This document shows, in pieces, positions 1 to 8,946 of a stretch of 64,000 nucleotides of DNA. Every line of letters begins with the position of its first letter. Position 1 is the first letter of the stretch. The notes below the pieces were generated by a model. The model saw only the letters and a program-made list of their open reading frames with translations. It searched no databases and was not told where the DNA came from. The position numbers and the translations under genes were made by a program. The DNA is taken from contig NZ_JBETXJ010000002.1 in NCBI RefSeq assembly GCF_040427915.1, positions 124,001 to 188,000 of the forward strand, written 5' to 3'. Source of the stretch: Gardnerella vaginalis (lineage in GTDB: Bacteria > Actinomycetota > Actinomycetes > Actinomycetales > Bifidobacteriaceae).

Positions 1-628
1 CATTTGATGAACTACCATGCCTGTTCATTGACGAAACAAAAATCATGTACGCTACGAAAATAACAATGTAAAAAATGTTTCTTGAACGTTTGTTTATTAA
101 AATAGTATCCAAAAGTTCAATAAGCATTTTGCTTAAAGACACTATTGTGGCAACATAAAGCGGAGCTGCGATTACGCTTACTAAAACCGGCACGATTCCA
201 AATTTTCTGTACGCTAAAGACCACAAAGCAAGCGCGATTGTGCAGCTTATTGAAAATGCTCCAAAAAGTGAGCCAAGAAGCATGCCAGCTTGCTGCTTTA
301 CGTGAGGAATGCCATAAAGCGCAAAACTGCGCGATTTTAGTGTTGTGTCGCTGCCGAGCATAAACAGGTTTATAAACAGCGTAAAAATTGACACAATCGA
401 CGCAATCATTATTGGAACAACTTGGAATTCCTGCCAATTTTTAGTATCTGCAATCATTCCTGGATCAAGATACTTTCCCGCTTGAAAACCAGCAAAACCA
501 AGAGCGCATATAATCGCAAGCCCAAAAACAATGACTATACCAAAGCCAATTTTTTGCCACATTGACTTTCGCATAACGGAAAAAGTAAGCGCCCAGCGAA
601 GGCGAACCATTGTAAAAATCATAGACAT
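1..628 (-). CDS. ABC transporter permease, partial (3' end lies outside the window)
   Basis: Reading leftwards from ATG at 628 there is an uninterrupted frame to the window edge, about 209 residues, beginning MSMIFTMVRLRWALTF. The protein has a basic N-terminus and at least four long hydrophobic stretches, as in membrane subunits of ABC-2-like exporters. The start follows a good ribosome site (AAAGGCGG) and lies 19 bases after the stop of the ATPase gene upstream, so the two are almost certainly one operon and one transporter. The substrate cannot be told from sequence. The family assignment is inferred mainly from the neighbour and the hydrophobicity. Confidence 0.75.
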   Translation of the reverse strand, partial: MSMIFTMVRLRWALTFSVMRKSMWQKIGFGIVIVFGLAIICALGFAGFQAGKYLDPGMIADTKNWQEFQVVPIMIASIVSIFTLFINLFMLGSDTTLKSRSFALYGIPHVKQQAGMLLGSLFGAFSISCTIALALWSLAYRKFGIVPVLVSVIAAPLYVATIVSLSKMLIELLDTILINKRSRNIFYIVIFVAYMIFVSSMNRHGSSSN

Positions 629-647
629 GATTACTTACCGCCTTTCG

Positions 648-1520
648 TTACGCGTTTTGGTCACTTGCGATTGGTGTTGCGCTATCGCCGCCGTTAAGCC
701 AATCAATGCGCGCAGCCGCGTGACGCCCGCCAACAAGCTCCATAAAGCGATCTTCAAGATCTTTGCCCTGAGCCACCTCTTCAAGAGTGCCAGAAGCTGC
801 AACATGACCTTCGTTAATAATCGCCACGTGCGAGCACATTTTTTCAACCAATTCCATAACGTGCGAAGAAATAATCACCGTCCCGCCAGTAGAAACATAC
901 TCGGCTAGAATATCCTTCAAATTTGCGCTAGAAACAGGATCCACTGCCTCAAAAGGCTCATCGAGCACAAGTACGCGAGGGCTGTGAATCATAGCTGTTG
1001 CAAGGCAAATCTTCTTCGTCATACCAGTTGAATAGTCCGAAACCATGGTGTTTGCAGCTTCTGTTAAGTCGAAAGCAGAAAGCAGGTCGTTTGCACGCTT
1101 TACGGATTCCGCGCGACTCATATCGCGAAGCATGCCAGCATAAGTTAAAAGCTGAAGGCCAGTAATCGTCTTAAAAATCTCGTCTGCTTGAGGCATTAAA
1201 CCGATTGCACGCTTAGCGCGATTTACATCGCTCCAAACGTCATTGCCAAAAATCGAAGCCGAGCCAGCATCTGGCATAAGCAAGCCCGTAAGCATTTTAA
1301 TCGTGGTAGTTTTGCCAGCACCGTTCGGGCCAACCAAGCCGTAGAAAGAACCTGCTGGAATGTCTAGTGAAAGATTATCTACAGCAACTTTTTTGCCAAA
1401 AGTCTTAACGAATCCGCGAATAGAAACAGCTGGAACTTCTTCACTATCAGCAGCGTAAGTGTTTGCGCCAAAAACTGGAACACTGCCAGACGCATTTGCA
1501 GAAGGAACAGAATCTACCAT
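648..1520 (-). CDS. ABC transporter ATP-binding protein
   Basis: A 290-residue ATPase with an ABC fold. Walker A GPNGAGKTT lies near residues 64-72 and Walker B LVLDEPFEA near 184-192, with the switch histidine in SSHVMEL downstream. The signature loop reads STGMTKK, so the usual LSGGQ is degenerate, though the subfamily that drives ABC-2 exporters tolerates this. I chose ATG 1520 (MVDSVPSANAS) because GCGAGG lies just upstream; an in-frame ATG at 1571 gives a hydrophobic leader untypical of the family. About 40 residues precede the domain and look disordered. It pairs with the permease that follows. The exported substrate is unknown. Confidence 0.85.
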   Translation of the reverse strand: MVDSVPSANASGSVPVFGANTYAADSEEVPAVSIRGFVKTFGKKVAVDNLSLDIPAGSFYGLVGPNGAGKTTTIKMLTGLLMPDAGSASIFGNDVWSDVNRAKRAIGLMPQADEIFKTITGLQLLTYAGMLRDMSRAESVKRANDLLSAFDLTEAANTMVSDYSTGMTKKICLATAMIHSPRVLVLDEPFEAVDPVSSANLKDILAEYVSTGGTVIISSHVMELVEKMCSHVAIINEGHVAASGTLEEVAQGKDLEDRFMELVGGRHAAARIDWLNGGDSATPIASDQNA

Positions 1521-1643
1521 AGAAACCTCGCAATATACATAATACATATAAACGCACGTATTGCGCCACATTATTGCGCAATCGCACGTTTACACCACGG
1601 CTTCTATTATCTCATATCTTGCGTATAAACACACTACAGATTC

Positions 1644-1729
1644 GTTAGATTTGTATCACTCATGAGACATTTGTAACGCTTTTTAGCTGATTTTTGTTAT
1701 ATTTGCATCATTGATGAGACAAATCTAAC
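1644..1729. repeat. Two-unit array of 34-bp palindromes, 52-bp period (copy A)
   Basis: Two near-palindromic 34-bp units lie at 1644-1677 and 1696-1729, separated by an 18-bp T-rich spacer. Each unit runs GTTAKATTTG, then a TCA...TGA core, then CAAATMTAAC. The outer ends form longer inverted repeats starting AGATTCGTTAGATTTG. A second copy with three units lies at 19157-19294. The array sits between the 3' end of the glycosyltransferase gene and the 5' side of the ATPase gene. Confidence 0.85.
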
Positions 1730-1764
1730 GAATCTGAGACAAAGCAAAAAGGCAGGTTGGCGCG

Positions 1765-2991
1765 CTACCGCCCCGTGTGATGAATCGGCTTCCACTCGCT
1801 CTTAGAGAACACAGCTTGGAACGCAATCGGCACATACGAAAGCATAAAAATCGGGAAGCTAAGAGCGTACGCAAAAAGCTCTTTGTTAGTTGCTCCAAGC
1901 TTATCGTGTTCTACAAGAATGGTAAGCGAAACAAACACCATCATACCCAAAACGCTTGTAACAGTGGTGGTTATAAAGTTAAGCGTCGAGTCAATCTGGC
2001 TTGCCCAAGTGACGAATCCAAACGCGGCAAAAATAAATCCGAGTATAAGGCGAATAATCGCAAGCACCATAAACGGGCATAGCATAAGCGTAAAGTCAAC
2101 TGACGAAAAATCGCGCTCTCGGATTCCGTGGCGTATAAGAGCTGCTCCGTAATAGCGGAACACTTGCAAGAAGCCTTTACTCCAACGCAGCCTCTGCCTC
2201 CAGCTTTGCCTAAACGATACTGGCTGCTCGTCGTAGAGAACCGCCGATCCGCAATAACCCACTTTGTCGCCGTGCAAAATCGAGTCCATTGTAAACTCAA
2301 GGTCTTCTGTAAGCAAATGGAATTTCCACCCGCGATTTCTGTGCATGATTTCGCGCGAAAACATGAATCCTGTTCCGCCTGCATGGCAGCTAGACCCAAA
2401 AAGCATGCGCGAATTGTTGGTAAATCGCGATTCGCGTATAAACCACAATGCCGACCCAGAAGACACCCAATTATCCGATAAATTCACTGAGTTTCGGTAG
2501 CTTGTTAGAATCTGGTATCCTGCATGGAATCCTTTGTTCATCTCTTCAAAATAGTGCAAATCCAGCTTATTATCGGCATCGAAAACAAAGTACGCGTCGT
2601 AGTCTTTGTCTTTTCCAAGCTCCATTATGTGGTCCAAAAGGTAGCTTAAAGCGTAGCCTTTGCCAATGTGCTGCTTATCGAATCGCTCTATAACATTGCA
2701 CCCGTACTCTCTTCCAACTTGCGCCGTGCTGTCGGTGCAATTGTCGGCGACTAGCCAAATGTCGATTAATTTTTGATCGTAAGTTTGGGATTGTATGCAT
2801 TTTATGAGGTTTCCTATTACAGCTTCCTCATTGCGCGCGGATATTAGAACAGCGTAATACTTGTCCATTGGTGCTTGCGGAAACACAATAGGCTTTGCTA
2901 CAAGCGACGCGACTGCGCAAACGCCTTGATATACAACGCTACTTACGCCAATTATGATTACTAAAACGTCGAAAATAGACAGAAGAATCAT
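1765..2991 (-). CDS. Processive family 2 glycosyltransferase, membrane-bound
   Basis: A 408-residue inverting GT2 enzyme with a BcsA/NodC-like layout: one membrane helix at the N-terminus (about 3-32), a cytoplasmic GT-A domain, and three hydrophobic helices after residue 290. The catalytic signature of processive enzymes is intact: DAD at 138-140, TED at 228-230 and QRLRW at 266-270. It should polymerise or extend a surface glycan at the inner face of the membrane; donor and product are unknown. Its ATG overlaps the stop of the upstream permease gene by four bases (ATGA), so the two are translationally coupled. Confidence 0.85.
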   Translation of the reverse strand: MILLSIFDVLVIIIGVSSVVYQGVCAVASLVAKPIVFPQAPMDKYYAVLISARNEEAVIGNLIKCIQSQTYDQKLIDIWLVADNCTDSTAQVGREYGCNVIERFDKQHIGKGYALSYLLDHIMELGKDKDYDAYFVFDADNKLDLHYFEEMNKGFHAGYQILTSYRNSVNLSDNWVSSGSALWFIRESRFTNNSRMLFGSSCHAGGTGFMFSREIMHRNRGWKFHLLTEDLEFTMDSILHGDKVGYCGSAVLYDEQPVSFRQSWRQRLRWSKGFLQVFRYYGAALIRHGIRERDFSSVDFTLMLCPFMVLAIIRLILGFIFAAFGFVTWASQIDSTLNFITTTVTSVLGMMVFVSLTILVEHDKLGATNKELFAYALSFPIFMLSYVPIAFQAVFSKSEWKPIHHTGR

Positions 2992-4589
2992 TTATTCCAC
3001 CCACTTCGTGGATTACTATTTGTGTTTGTTGCTTTTTTATTTTCGTTTTTATTTTCGTTTGGAATTGTACCAGATTTATTTGTTTTTGACTTTAGTTGTT
3101 CCTTATCTCGAGCGGTTGCTGGCGACTTATCCGAATCTGAATTTTCTGCGCGTTTTTTAGCAATATCCTTATTTACAGCGTCTAAAATATCGCGTGAAAT
3201 TGCCATAGTTTCAACATACCCAGAATCGTCAACTGAATTTTCATTTTCAATAGTTTCGTCTGAAGAATTATAGGCTTGCTTATACCAATACATAATGTCT
3301 TCGTTAATAGATACTCGAGATGAAGAGCCTTTCATAACTCTAAGCACACTATCTTTAACAGGTTTAACAAAACTGTTTCTTATAGCTTCAACACTCGTAA
3401 CCATAATTGATTTACGATTAGGCTTTGGATCGTCCATCAATGGTGAAGAAACTAGATTGTATTGTTTTGTACAAACTTTGAGAATTGCCTGCAAACTAGC
3501 GGTTACTGGAAGTGCTAAGAATGCACCGAGAGCACCAAACACGGCGCCCATAACCAACACCGATAAAAAGGCTACGGCAGGATTTAAGTCCATGGTTTTT
3601 TCAGAAATCTTAGGGGAAATCACCATGTTTTCAATCTGTTGATAAATTGTCACAAAAATCAAAACTGCTATAGCTGATCCAAAACCGTTAGATCCCCACG
3701 CAAATAAAATTGGCAGCGCTCCACCTAAATATGTTCCTATTGTAGGAACAAATTGCGAAACGATTCCACAAAACAGTGAAAGCGGAAGCCAATATGGAAC
3801 ATTCATGAATATTAGGAAAATCGCAGTACCTGTTGCGTTAATTGCTGCCAAAATTGTGCGCGAAAATAGGAAGCTTGATATTTGCTCCTGTACAACGGAC
3901 CAGATAAATAAAAATCGCCTCTGAGACTTAGGATTCAACAGCCTGCACAAGCTTCTGCGCATAGAAGGACCTGCTGCAGAAATGTAATAGGTCACCATAA
4001 GAATAGTGAGCAAATCAAGCAAAACCGCCAATAATCCCCAAGTTGTATTAATTGCTTGTCCAGCAAAATCTACAACCCAAGATGTTTGGACGTGTTTAAG
4101 AATTTCCATGCCGAGTTGCTCAATGTTTGGCATTTTAAAACCAGTGGAATTTAGTACAAAATGTGCAAACTGGTTGTATAAATCAGGTAGACCTAAAACC
4201 ATGGAAACTGCTTGTTGCACAAAAAGATTACCAAAAAGAACAAGAAGCAAAATCACTATTGCAAGCAGCCCAAACAAGCTTGCCAAAGATGCAAAAGCTC
4301 TACTCCACCCGTGTTTTATGAGCCGCACAACAAGAGGTTCAATTGCCAACGCTATAAAAATGGATACTACAACATCGAAGACTATAAAGGCGATATTTCC
4401 CCAAGCAAACCACACAAAAATCGCTACGAACGCTGCAATAACAGCATACATAAGCGCACGGCTAAGCCAATCTGGTGGGCGCCTATCATCCCCTTTGGCT
4501 GGAAAAATCGCGGCTAAATCAAGCTTTGCACTCGTGCTGTGATTATCTATGCTGCCTTCATGTTGTTCTTTGTTATTCATAAGATACAT
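2988..4589 (-). CDS. AI-2E/PerM (UPF0118) family membrane transporter
   Basis: A 533-residue protein with about eight predicted membrane helices between residues 45 and 385 and the family's conserved region around FVPTIGTYLGGALPIL. Members are called AI-2 exporters or ion/proton antiporters; the true substrate is uncertain. The C-terminal 150 residues are a charged, low-complexity cytoplasmic tail (many N, K, E and D), longer than in typical members. ATG 4589 and ATG 4580 (MNNKEQHEG) are both possible starts, and neither has a strong ribosome site. It forms an operon with the overlapping glycosyltransferase. Confidence 0.8.
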   Translation of the reverse strand: MYLMNNKEQHEGSIDNHSTSAKLDLAAIFPAKGDDRRPPDWLSRALMYAVIAAFVAIFVWFAWGNIAFIVFDVVVSIFIALAIEPLVVRLIKHGWSRAFASLASLFGLLAIVILLLVLFGNLFVQQAVSMVLGLPDLYNQFAHFVLNSTGFKMPNIEQLGMEILKHVQTSWVVDFAGQAINTTWGLLAVLLDLLTILMVTYYISAAGPSMRRSLCRLLNPKSQRRFLFIWSVVQEQISSFLFSRTILAAINATGTAIFLIFMNVPYWLPLSLFCGIVSQFVPTIGTYLGGALPILFAWGSNGFGSAIAVLIFVTIYQQIENMVISPKISEKTMDLNPAVAFLSVLVMGAVFGALGAFLALPVTASLQAILKVCTKQYNLVSSPLMDDPKPNRKSIMVTSVEAIRNSFVKPVKDSVLRVMKGSSSRVSINEDIMYWYKQAYNSSDETIENENSVDDSGYVETMAISRDILDAVNKDIAKKRAENSDSDKSPATARDKEQLKSKTNKSGTIPNENKNENKKATNTNSNPRSGWNK

Positions 4590-4660
4590 TGTACTTTATA
4601 GCGTGAGAGCACGAGCCGCATGCAATGTTTTTGTGCATACAAACACAAATAAAGTAGCGT

Positions 4661-4676
4661 GTAACACAATCGTAAC
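4661..4676. promoter_or_regulatory. Possible GlnR-type operator upstream of glnA
   Basis: The 16 bases GTAAC-N6-GTAAC fit the actinobacterial GlnR layout (gTnAc-n6-GaAAc) with one deviation, 82 bases before the glnA start. A single site with one mismatch can occur by chance, and I cannot tell whether this organism encodes GlnR. Confidence 0.3.
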
Positions 4677-4757
4677 CAGATAGTCGAGTCGCTGAAATCC
4701 AAAATCTTATGCAACAATCTAAACTATTTACTGAGATTTTTATGAAAGGATTGTGGC

Positions 4758-6194
4758 ATGACCACTTTACAAACTAAAGAAGATGCCGAGGCTTTGATTA
4801 AGCAAGAAGGCATTGAATATGTATCCGTTCGATTTACAGATTTGATTGGCGTTCAGCAGCATTTTACTGTGCCTGCAAGCGAGTTCTTAAACAGCGCATT
4901 TACAGATGGAATGGCTTTCGATGGCTCTTCTATGCAAGGATTCCAAGCTATTAACGAGTCCGACATGAAGCTTATTCCAGACGTTGACACCGCTTACATT
5001 GATCCATTCCGTAAGCATAAGACTTTGAACGTTGCTTTTTCGATTGTGGATCCTGTAACAGATGAGCCTTATTCTAGGGATCCTCGTCAGGTGGCAATTA
5101 AAGCCGAAGCCTATTTAAAGGCAACTGGTATCGCAGATACCGCAAGTTTTGCTCCAGAAGCCGAGTTCTTTATTTTCGACAAGGTGCGTTTTGCAAACGA
5201 CATGCAGCGTTCCTTCTACGAGGTTGATTCCAACGAAGCTCCATGGAATTCTGGCATTGATACCGAAGATGATGGCAGCAACAACATTGGTTTTAAGAAT
5301 CGCGTGAAGCACGGCTACTTCCCTGTTCCACCTGTTGATCACAATCAAGACTTGCGTGACGACATGGTTTACAATTTGCAGAAGGTTGGCTTGATTCTTG
5401 AACGTTCTCACCACGAGGTTGGCGGCGCAGGTCAGCAGGAAATCAACTACCGTTACAATACGCTTGTTCACGCTGGCGACGACTTGATGAAGTACAAGTA
5501 TGTTGTTCACGAGACTGCTGCTTTGGCTGGCAAGGCTGCAACATTCATGCCTAAGCCAATTGCTGGAGATAACGGCACTGGTATGCACTGCCATCAGTCG
5601 CTTTGGAAGGATGGCAAGCCATTGTTCTATGCGGAAACTGGTTACGCTCAGCTTTCCGATATTGCGCGCTGGTACATTGGCGGTTTGATTAAGCACGCTT
5701 CTTCTGTGCTTGCTTTTACGAACCCTTCGCTTAACTCTTACCATCGCTTGGTTCCAGGATACGAAGCTCCTGTAAACTTGGTTTATTCGGCTCGTAACCG
5801 TTCTGCAGCTATTCGTATTCCTCTTGCTGGAGAGGCTCCTGCTGCTAAGCGTATTGAGTTCCGCGCGCCGGATCCTTCTTGCAACCCGTTCTTGGCATTC
5901 TCTGCTCAGCTTATGGCTGGCTTAGATGGCATTATGAACCACATTGAGCCTCCTGCTCCTGTTGATAAAGATCTATACGAGCTTCCTCCAGAGGAGCACG
6001 ATGGCATTAAGCAGGTTCCTTCTTCGCTTGGTGAAGCTTTGCAAGCTTTGGAAGAAGACCACGACTTCCTTATGCAAGGAGATGTGTTTACTAGCGACTT
6101 GATTGAAACTTGGCTTAATCTAAAGCATGAAGAGATGGATATGGCTCGTTTGGCTCCAACGCCACTTGAGTATGAGCTTTACTTCCATATCTGA
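4758..6194 (+). CDS. glnA: Type I glutamine synthetase
   Basis: A 478-residue ATP-dependent glutamate-ammonia ligase, the central step of nitrogen assimilation; it normally acts as a cytoplasmic dodecamer. Visible family landmarks are FDGSSMQGF (54-62), EAEFF with the metal-binding glutamates (134-138), the ATP/glutamate loop around [18 protein letters not shown] (322-339), and the adenylylation loop [10 protein letters not shown] with Tyr407. The Tyr suggests control by a GlnE-type adenylyltransferase, as in other GSI-beta enzymes. An AAAGG site precedes the ATG. It is a single-gene unit closed by a strong terminator. Confidence 0.97.
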   Translation: MTTLQTKEDAEALIKQEGIEYVSVRFTDLIGVQQHFTVPASEFLNSAFTDGMAFDGSSMQGFQAINESDMKLIPDVDTAYIDPFRKHKTLNVAFSIVDPVTDEPYSRDPRQVAIKAEAYLKATGIADTASFAPEAEFFIFDKVRFANDMQRSFYEVDSNEAPWNSGIDTEDDGSNNIGFKNRVKHGYFPVPPVDHNQDLRDDMVYNLQKVGLILERSHHEVGGAGQQEINYRYNTLVHAGDDLMKYKYVVHETAALAGKAATFMPKPIAGDNGTGMHCHQSLWKDGKPLFYAETGYAQLSDIARWYIGGLIKHASSVLAFTNPSLNSYHRLVPGYEAPVNLVYSARNRSAAIRIPLAGEAPAAKRIEFRAPDPSCNPFLAFSAQLMAGLDGIMNHIEPPAPVDKDLYELPPEEHDGIKQVPSSLGEALQALEEDHDFLMQGDVFTSDLIETWLNLKHEEMDMARLAPTPLEYELYFHI

Positions 6195-6208
6195 TATTTG
6201 TGATTAAT

Positions 6209-6248
6209 AAAATCCCCCGCAAGAAAACTTGTGGGGGATTTTATTTTA
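6209..6248. terminator. Bidirectional intrinsic terminator between glnA and def
   Basis: A 15-bp stem (arms 6209-6223 and 6228-6242, AAAATCCCCCGCAAG with one mismatch) encloses a four-base loop. It is flanked by T-runs on both strands, so it can stop both convergent genes. Confidence 0.95.
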
Positions 6249-6263
6249 CATTAGTCTTTTATT

Positions 6264-6917
6264 TTAAATCGCAAAACCGAGTGTTCTAGCAGCTGTTACA
6301 GGAACAGCTTCATCTGCCCAATAATCCTCAAGATTTTCATCTGTAGAAAGCGAGCGCATCTCAGCACGATCGATATAAAGCTCTCCGCGTAAATGATCTG
6401 TTTCATGCTGGAAAATTCTCGCTGGCCAACCATGCAAGCGTTCAGAATGCTGCTTGCCATCTTCATCTTGCCATGTAGCTTGAATATCTAACCAACGCTG
6501 ACGAACCGCTTGATATCCTGCAACACTCAAGCATCCTTCGTAAAAACTGCGTGTTTGTGTTCCAATTGGTTCATAGTGGGGATTTATAATCGCCCTAAAT
6601 GGCAATTCTGCAATATCCCTAGGATCATCTGCATCGTCTCGAACATGATCTTCTACAACAGCAATTGCAAGACCTAAACCAATTTGTGGAGCAGCTAAGC
6701 CAACTCCTGGTGCATCTAACATAGTGCTGTGCATAAGCGAAATAAGCTTGTTAAGAGTAGCACGTGTTAGCTGACCATCGTAAGCCACTGTTCGTTGTCT
6801 TAACACAGGCTCTCCTGCTTGAACTATAGATAGCACGCCATCATCTGTAGCGGAATCTAAAAGGCGCTCCACCGCGCGGCTAAGCTTAGTATCAACACTT
6901 GCGTGATGCGTAAACAT
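6264..6917 (-). CDS. def: Peptide deformylase
   Basis: A 217-residue metalloenzyme that removes the N-formyl group from nascent proteins. All three family motifs are present: GVGLAAPQIG (71-80), EGCLSV with metal-ligand Cys129 (127-132), and QHETDH with the two histidine ligands and catalytic Glu (170-175). The length, about 40 residues more than the E. coli enzyme and with an N-terminal extension, matches actinobacterial deformylases. It is transcribed alone, convergent with glnA. Confidence 0.95.
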   Translation of the reverse strand: MFTHHASVDTKLSRAVERLLDSATDDGVLSIVQAGEPVLRQRTVAYDGQLTRATLNKLISLMHSTMLDAPGVGLAAPQIGLGLAIAVVEDHVRDDADDPRDIAELPFRAIINPHYEPIGTQTRSFYEGCLSVAGYQAVRQRWLDIQATWQDEDGKQHSERLHGWPARIFQHETDHLRGELYIDRAEMRSLSTDENLEDYWADEAVPVTAARTLGFAI

Positions 6918-7117
6918 AGGGCTCCTTTACCAAGGCTAATTCTACAAAACTTCTAAAGTAATTTACAAAGCCAACTTTGACTATTGTTGCTAAATCACAT
7001 ACATTCAAACAACAATACCAAAAGGATTAGTATATCAAGGTTATCTGCTTTTTGTAGCGATTCACAGTGTGTCGAGATACAAAAAGCTGAAATTCTCGCG
7101 AGAATATCGCTTGCGCG

Positions 7118-8530
7118 CTACAGCTTAAGATTATCCGTTACAACTTGCGCGAGTCGTGCACAAACCTCATCTGCTTGCTCTTGCGTCGCGGCTTCACACA
7201 TAACGCGCACAAGTGGTTCTGTTCCGCTTGGTCGAAGAAGAACGCGCCCTGTATCACCTAGAAGCGCGCTTTCTTTTTCTACCGCTTTAAGAACAGCAGC
7301 ATTAGTTTTAGACGCCATCTTATCTACATTCGGCACATTGACTAAGCATTGCGGAAGCTGAGGGAAGTCGGCAGCCATTTGCGAAAGCTTCTTTCCTTCG
7401 CGCACAACCTCGCGACACAGCGTAAGTGCTGTAAGTGTGCCATCTCCCGTGGTTGCAAACTCGCGATTAATCACATGACCCGACTGCTCACCGCCAAGAG
7501 AATAATCACCTCTAAGCATCTCTTCTAGAACGTAGCGGTCTCCGACGCTTGTTTGAACAGTGGAAATACCCATGTCTTTTAGCGCAAGCTTTAATCCAAG
7601 ATTGCTCATTACTGTAACAACAAGAGTATTGTGATTCAGCTTTCCTTCGGCTTTCTTAGAACGCGCAAGAATGCCCATAATTTGGTCGCCGTTAACCATG
7701 TTTCCATTTTCGTCTACAGCTAGGCAACGGTCTGCATCACCATCGAAGGCTACTCCTAAATCGGCCTTAGACGCCTTAACCATAGCTTGCAATTGTTCTG
7801 GATGTGTGGAACCTGCGTGATCGTTAATGTTGTATCCGTCTGGAGAAGCGTTAATTACTATTACTTCTGCGCCTGCTCTTCGCAATGCTTCTGGTGCTAC
7901 TACAGACGTTGCACCATTTGCGCAGTCTGCCACAACTCTTAATCCCGAAAGAGGCTTTGGACGTGTTGATGTTTCGCTGTTTAATGGAGCAACAGAAGAA
8001 ACAAGATGATCAATATAAAGATTTGTAGCTGTAGTAGTATCGTGGCTGATTCGTCCAACGCCGCTGCCTGTAGGACGCTGCCATTCTTTTCCTAAAACAG
8101 CCTCAATCTCGTCTTCTTTACTATCTGGAAGTTTAAAGCCTCCGCGTGCAAAGAACTTAATGCCGTTATCTGGCATTGGGTTATGCGAAGCAGAGATCAC
8201 AGCTCCCATTTCTACATTGAGCACAGAAGTTAGAAAAGCCACGCCAGGAGTTGGTATTATGCCAGCATCGATCACATCAAAACCGCCCGCACTCATTCCA
8301 GCAGCCAAAGCCGATGCTAAAAAGTCTCCAGAAACTCTAGTATCTCGCCCAACCAACGCTCTGCGTCGAGCATGCATTTTCTTTCCTGCATCTTCGTTAT
8401 GCGACTCGCTACTATGCGTTGCCTCGCCTAAAACACGTACTGCAGCATCGCCTAAATCTAATGCAAGCTGCGCGGTTAAATCTCGATTGGCTAATCCCCT
8501 AACACCATCTGTTCCGAACATATTTGGCAT
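7118..8530 (-). CDS. glmM: Phosphoglucosamine mutase
   Basis: A 470-residue alpha-D-phosphohexomutase that converts glucosamine-6-phosphate to glucosamine-1-phosphate for UDP-GlcNAc and peptidoglycan synthesis. ISASHNP (112-118) holds the phosphorylated Ser115, a DGDADR loop binds the metal, and RPSGTEPLVRVM near the C-terminus binds phosphate. MFGTDGVRG at the N-terminus is diagnostic of GlmM rather than Pgm. An insert of about 12 residues (SSESHNEDAGKK) near residue 45 is not in the E. coli protein. The gene stands alone between def and tRNA-Glu. Confidence 0.95.
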   Translation of the reverse strand: MPNMFGTDGVRGLANRDLTAQLALDLGDAAVRVLGEATHSSESHNEDAGKKMHARRRALVGRDTRVSGDFLASALAAGMSAGGFDVIDAGIIPTPGVAFLTSVLNVEMGAVISASHNPMPDNGIKFFARGGFKLPDSKEDEIEAVLGKEWQRPTGSGVGRISHDTTTATNLYIDHLVSSVAPLNSETSTRPKPLSGLRVVADCANGATSVVAPEALRRAGAEVIVINASPDGYNINDHAGSTHPEQLQAMVKASKADLGVAFDGDADRCLAVDENGNMVNGDQIMGILARSKKAEGKLNHNTLVVTVMSNLGLKLALKDMGISTVQTSVGDRYVLEEMLRGDYSLGGEQSGHVINREFATTGDGTLTALTLCREVVREGKKLSQMAADFPQLPQCLVNVPNVDKMASKTNAAVLKAVEKESALLGDTGRVLLRPSGTEPLVRVMCEAATQEQADEVCARLAQVVTDNLKL

Positions 8531-8763
8531 AACCAGCCTCTTTCGTCTAACTAATAGTCATTGCTATTTACACATTTTGTATATTATCTACAAATAATCT
8601 TGTAAACACACGCTGTTCATCATTTTACCCTGCATGCCACTAAACGCGCCACTGACCACTGGCATAATCTTATTTCTTATTTGCAATTAACTTTGGTTGA
8701 ATTACGGGTAATCGGGGTAATCGCTACCCTGAAATCACTACTTGCAACAAGACATTGATAATC

Positions 8764-8792
8764 AAAAAGCCACTTAGCAAACTAAGTGGCTT
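8764..8792 (-). terminator. Intrinsic terminator of tRNA-Glu
   Basis: An 11-bp perfect stem AAGCCACTTAG/CTAAGTGGCTT (8767-8777 with 8782-8792) is followed on the minus strand by five T's, just downstream of the tRNA gene. Confidence 0.9.
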
Positions 8793-8800
8793 AGAATTTG

Positions 8801-8872
8801 TACCCCCTAAGAGAGTCGAACTCTTGTTGTCAGATTGAAAGTCTGGTGTCCTAACCGTTAGACGAAGGGGGC
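8801..8872 (-). tRNA. tRNA-Glu (anticodon TTC)
   Basis: Seventy-two bases fold as a cloverleaf. The acceptor is GCCCCCT with AGGGGGT, the D-loop contains AACGGTTAGGA, the anticodon loop is CTTTCAA (TTC), and the T-arm is AAGAG-TTCGACT-CTCTT. The discriminator is A and no CCA is encoded. Confidence 0.97.
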
Positions 8873-8946
8873 TTTAACCAAACCATATGATATTAACACT
8901 CATAAACTCACATAGCAAATTACGGCGTGTTGAATCATTTTGTCAC

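Noticed and set aside
5115..5744. 209-codon minus-strand frame inside glnA
   Set aside because: It is fully antisense to glnA, which has all catalytic motifs and a codon pattern of high expression.
7092..7105. Palindrome ATTCTCGCGAGAAT before the glmM stop
   Set aside because: It is a perfect 14-bp palindrome, but a single short site at a 3' end with no T-run and no second copy gives no basis for a role.
8531..8763. Possible small gene or RNA between glmM and the tRNA-Glu terminator
   Set aside because: About 230 bases with no convincing frame, ribosome site or stable hairpin; only the glmM promoter is expected here.
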